Assembly (NCBI GenBank): GCA_964433555.1
Contig: CAYSRG010000042.1
Location: forward strand, 1 to 7,711
Direction: 5' to 3'
DNA length: 7,711 nucleotides
Source of the DNA: Stramentimicrobium sp964433555
GTDB lineage: Bacteria > Atribacterota > Phoenicimicrobiia > Phoenicimicrobiales > Stramentimicrobiaceae
The notes below the pieces were generated by a model. That model saw nothing but the letters and a program-made list of their open reading frames with translations. It was not told the origin of the DNA and did no database searches. Positions 5,418 to 7,711 of this stretch are shown here, one piece after another. A program made the position numbers and the translations under genes. Each line of letters begins with the position of its first letter. The stretch's first letter is position 1.

Positions 5418-7430
5418 ATGGATCATCAAAAAGGACACAACCATAATCAATCATCAGCGCACAAAGAACAAAAGCATCACGATCATGCTGATCATCACCA
5501 AAAAATGGCCCAGGATTTCAAAAAAAGATTTATCATCTCAGCCTTGATCACCATTCCTATTCTTTTGTTGTCTCCTTTAATACAACAGGTATTAAATTAT
5601 CGTTTTGGTATCCCCGGAGAAAAGTATATTCTTTTTGCTCTTTCCAGCTTTATATTTTTCTATGGCGGTTACCCCTTTCTGAAAGGTTTTTTTGATGAAA
5701 TCAGGAAGAAACAGCCAGAAATGATGACGCTTATCGCCTTGGCCACATCGGTAGCCTATTTTTATAGCTCAGCGGTCGTTTTCGGTCTTCAGGGAAAGTT
5801 TTTCTTCTGGGAACTGGCTACCCTGATTGATGTAATGCTTCTAGGACACTGGCTGGAGATGAAATCGGTTTTAGGAGCTTCCAGAGCACTGGAAAAATTG
5901 GCCCAATTGATGCCGGATACCGCTCATCGAATCAAGGGAGATGGTATAGAGGATGTTAAGATTTCTGCCTTGAAAAAGGGTGATCAAATTTTGATTAAAG
6001 CAGGTGAGAAGATTCCTGCTGACGGGATTATCGCGAAAGGAAGCAGTTATATTGATGAGTCTATGCTGACCGGAGAGTCAAAACCCATCCATAAAAAAGA
6101 GCAGGACAAAGTAGTCGGAGGTTCGGTTAATGGTGATTCAATCTTAGAAGTCAAGGTGGAAGGGACCGGAGAAGAATCCTATTTAAACAAAGTGATTAAT
6201 CTGGTAAGGGAGGCCCAGTCATCAAAATCAAAGACACAAAGACTTGCAGATAAGGCGGCAACCTGGCTCACGGTCATTGCGTTGGTTGCTGGTATGGCAA
6301 CTCTCATCTACTGGTTTACTTATGGTCCCGAACTGGCCTTTGCTGTTGAAAGAATGGCTACAGTCATGGTGATTACCTGTCCCCATGCCCTGGGTTTAGC
6401 TATCCCATTGGTAACGGCAGTCTCGACCTCATTATCTGCAAAAAATGGTCTTTTAATCAGGAATCGAACAGCCTTCGAAAATTCCAGAAAGATCACCACC
6501 ATCGTCTTTGATAAGACCGGGACACTGACTGAAGGCAAATTTGGTGTAAGCCACATTACCTCAATCGATAATCATTATGATGAGAAGAAGATGATTCAAT
6601 TGGCAGCCTCCCTGGAAAAAAATTCCGAACACCCCATTGCCAGGGGTATTATCAGGAAAGCTGAAGAACTCAAAGTAGAGACCAGGCAGGTTTCAGACTT
6701 TGAGGTGATTAAAGGCCAGGGTATCAAAGGGAAAGTTGAAGAAGACAATATTCACCTGGTTAGCCTAAGCTATATCAGGAAAAACAATCTTGAGATTCCG
6801 AAAGATGTCAAGATTGAGGAAAGCGGAACCCAGTTTTATGTTCTGCTTGAGGATAGAATCATTGGTGTGATTACTCTTTCAGACAGAATCAGAGAGGAAT
6901 CCTATGAATCAATCAAACAGCTGAAAGAGATAGGCTTAAAATGCTGGATGCTGACCGGAGATAATCAAAAGATTGCCGAGGAGGTCTCAGATAAGTTAAA
7001 TCTTGATGGTTATTTTGCAGAAGTATTGCCACACGAGAAGATGGAAAAGATCAAAGAACTGCAGAATAAGGGTGAATTTGTTGCCATGACTGGAGACGGG
7101 ATTAACGATGCTCCTGCTCTTGCCCAGGCCGATGTGGGAATTGCCATCGGCTCCGGCACAGATGTCGCTGCCGAGACGGCTGATATTATCCTGGTAAACA
7201 GCAATCCTTCAGATGTGACCTCTCTCATTCTTTTTGGAAGAGCAACCTATTGTAAGATGATTCAAAATCTGTTTTGGGCAACAGGATATAATGTCATTGC
7301 CATTCCTCTTGCAGCTGGAGTCTTGTACAGTTATGGTATACTGATTTCTCCGGCTATCGGTGCTGCTCTGATGTCTCTAAGCACAATCATTGTATCCATC
7401 AATGCACAATTTTTATCAATAAAGAAATAA
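5418..7430 (+). CDS. copB: CopB-type copper/silver-exporting P1B-3 ATPase
   Basis: This integral membrane pump uses ATP to export copper, probably Cu(II), or silver. AAGGAG (5405-5410), seven bases before the ATG, sets the start. Residues 1-30 contain nine His and no CxxC heavy-metal-associated domain, typical of the CopB group. Transmembrane helices lie at about 38-60, 70-88, 103-124, 128-146, 281-302, 311-335, 617-640 and 645-665. The actuator motif TGES is at 218-221. The transport motif CPH is at 321-323, the phosphorylated Asp is D365 in DKTGTLT, the nucleotide-binding HP pair is at 405-406, TGDN is at 513-516 and GDGIND at 559-564. Helix 7 has N617-x5-GYN-x4-P630, and helix 8 has P645-x6-M-x2-ST-x5-N662. 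With CPH these match the published P1B-3 signature rather than the P1B-1 (CPC) one. Length is 670 residues, slightly short for the family because the N-terminal extension is compact. All catalytic residues are intact. Upstream lie a strong promoter, a palindrome and a long leader. No sensor or chaperone gene adjoins it. Confidence 0.95.
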   Translation: MDHQKGHNHNQSSAHKEQKHHDHADHHQKMAQDFKKRFIISALITIPILLLSPLIQQVLNYRFGIPGEKYILFALSSFIFFYGGYPFLKGFFDEIRKKQPEMMTLIALATSVAYFYSSAVVFGLQGKFFFWELATLIDVMLLGHWLEMKSVLGASRALEKLAQLMPDTAHRIKGDGIEDVKISALKKGDQILIKAGEKIPADGIIAKGSSYIDESMLTGESKPIHKKEQDKVVGGSVNGDSILEVKVEGTGEESYLNKVINLVREAQSSKSKTQRLADKAATWLTVIALVAGMATLIYWFTYGPELAFAVERMATVMVITCPHALGLAIPLVTAVSTSLSAKNGLLIRNRTAFENSRKITTIVFDKTGTLTEGKFGVSHITSIDNHYDEKKMIQLAASLEKNSEHPIARGIIRKAEELKVETRQVSDFEVIKGQGIKGKVEEDNIHLVSLSYIRKNNLEIPKDVKIEESGTQFYVLLEDRIIGVITLSDRIREESYESIKQLKEIGLKCWMLTGDNQKIAEEVSDKLNLDGYFAEVLPHEKMEKIKELQNKGEFVAMTGDGINDAPALAQADVGIAIGSGTDVAAETADIILVNSNPSDVTSLILFGRATYCKMIQNLFWATGYNVIAIPLAAGVLYSYGILISPAIGAALMSLSTIIVSINAQFLSIKK

Positions 7431-7459
7431 TGCTGGTTCTACGCTTGCTCATTTTACCC

Positions 7460-7476
7460 TTCAGCAATTTGCTGAA
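7460..7476 (+). terminator. Hairpin after copB
   Basis: TTCAGCA-ATT-TGCTGAA is a perfect 7-bp hairpin with a three-base loop, 30 bases after the copB stop. It is followed by AGTCCTTTCATTTA, pyrimidine-rich but not a clean T run. An overlapping TGAAA-GTCC-TTTCA hairpin (7473-7486) could form instead. It probably ends the copB transcript. Confidence 0.5.
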
Positions 7477-7595
7477 AGTCCTTTCATTTACTCATAAATT
7501 CAAATAATTATTTTGTCGTCTTCTGTCTAAAAATACGCCATTCATTAAATTATATTTTCTTTATTCTTTATTTTTCAAGGTTTTATAATTGTCAA

Positions 7596-7614
7596 TTACG
7601 CCATAATGGCTTAA
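7596..7614. repeat. 19-bp palindrome
   Basis: TTAcGCCATaATGGCtTAA is symmetric about position 7605, with only one non-pairing position in each arm. The core GCCAT-A-ATGGC is perfect. It lies in AT-rich DNA between genes and could be an operator for a gene beyond the window or part of a mobile element end. Confidence 0.4.
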
Positions 7615-7642
7615 TTTTTAACTAATATTGACATTTATCTCT

Positions 7643-7688
7643 GAATAATGGAATAATGGGGTCAGATACTGTCTTCAAAATCAACCCC
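7643..7688. repeat. GAATAATG tandem and GGGGT/ACCCC inverted repeat
   Basis: Two exact tandem copies of GAATAATG (7643-7658) lead into GGGGTCAG. GGGGT (7658-7662) and ACCCC (7684-7688) are inverted copies 21 bases apart. From memory, GGGGTCAG-type stretches often border REP-associated (Y1-type) transposase genes. No such gene is visible before the window ends, so that link is weak. Confidence 0.3.
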
Positions 7689-7711
7689 AAACTCTCCTTT
7701 TAAACAATATT

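Overview
The window looks like an accessory, partly decaying stretch of a low-GC bacterial genome, probably anaerobic. Nothing in it names a taxon. The non-coding parts and several small frames are very AT-rich, while the two large genes are clearly richer in G+C. Shine-Dalgarno sites are strong and typical (AAAGGAGG, AAAAGGAG, AAGGAG). The DUF1566-type lipoprotein and the bacterial Dph6-like pseudogene would suit an uncultured anaerobe such as Atribacterota or a relative, but that is only a guess from family resemblance.

Left part (1-1767). An IS481-like DDE transposase gene (168-668) still has its promoter -10 element and ribosome binding site. It has lost the middle of its coding region, including the first catalytic Asp, and carries an in-frame stop. 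Two inverted repeats lie just upstream. About 1.1 kb of AT-rich DNA follows, holding one possible 71-residue orphan ORF and two minus-strand reading-frame fragments (1078-1254 and 1600-1764) that look like tails of eroded genes.

Middle part (1768-4880). A 775-residue secreted lipoprotein (1768-4095) combines an N-terminal lipobox, a carboxypeptidase-regulatory-like beta-sandwich, a proline-rich linker, a right-handed parallel beta-helix with eight regularly spaced GGG(I/M) turns, and a C-terminal DUF1566-type domain. A 17-bp hairpin ends it. Then come a cluster of TATAGA/TCTATA inverted half-sites and a Dph6-like PP-loop ATPase pseudogene (4333-4880) with an internal deletion, a frameshift and three stops.

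Right part (4881-7711). A consensus sigma-70 promoter (TTGACA-17-TATATT) with a perfect 16-bp palindrome over the expected start point leads into a leader of about 315 nt. The leader holds two tiny ORFs, one with an excellent ribosome binding site, a perfect 7-bp hairpin over that ORF's stop codon and a T7 run. The leader ends at a CopB-type (P1B-3, CPH motif) copper/silver-exporting ATPase (5418-7430) with a histidine-rich N terminus. No metal-sensor or chaperone gene is in the window, so the transporter appears transcriptionally alone and controlled by its own upstream region. The last 280 bases hold a hairpin, a 19-bp palindrome and a GGGGTCAG-type repeat that may be the edge of another element.

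I found no CRISPR array, convincing tRNA or rRNA, or clear defence system. The most interesting items are the copB control region and the multi-domain lipoprotein.
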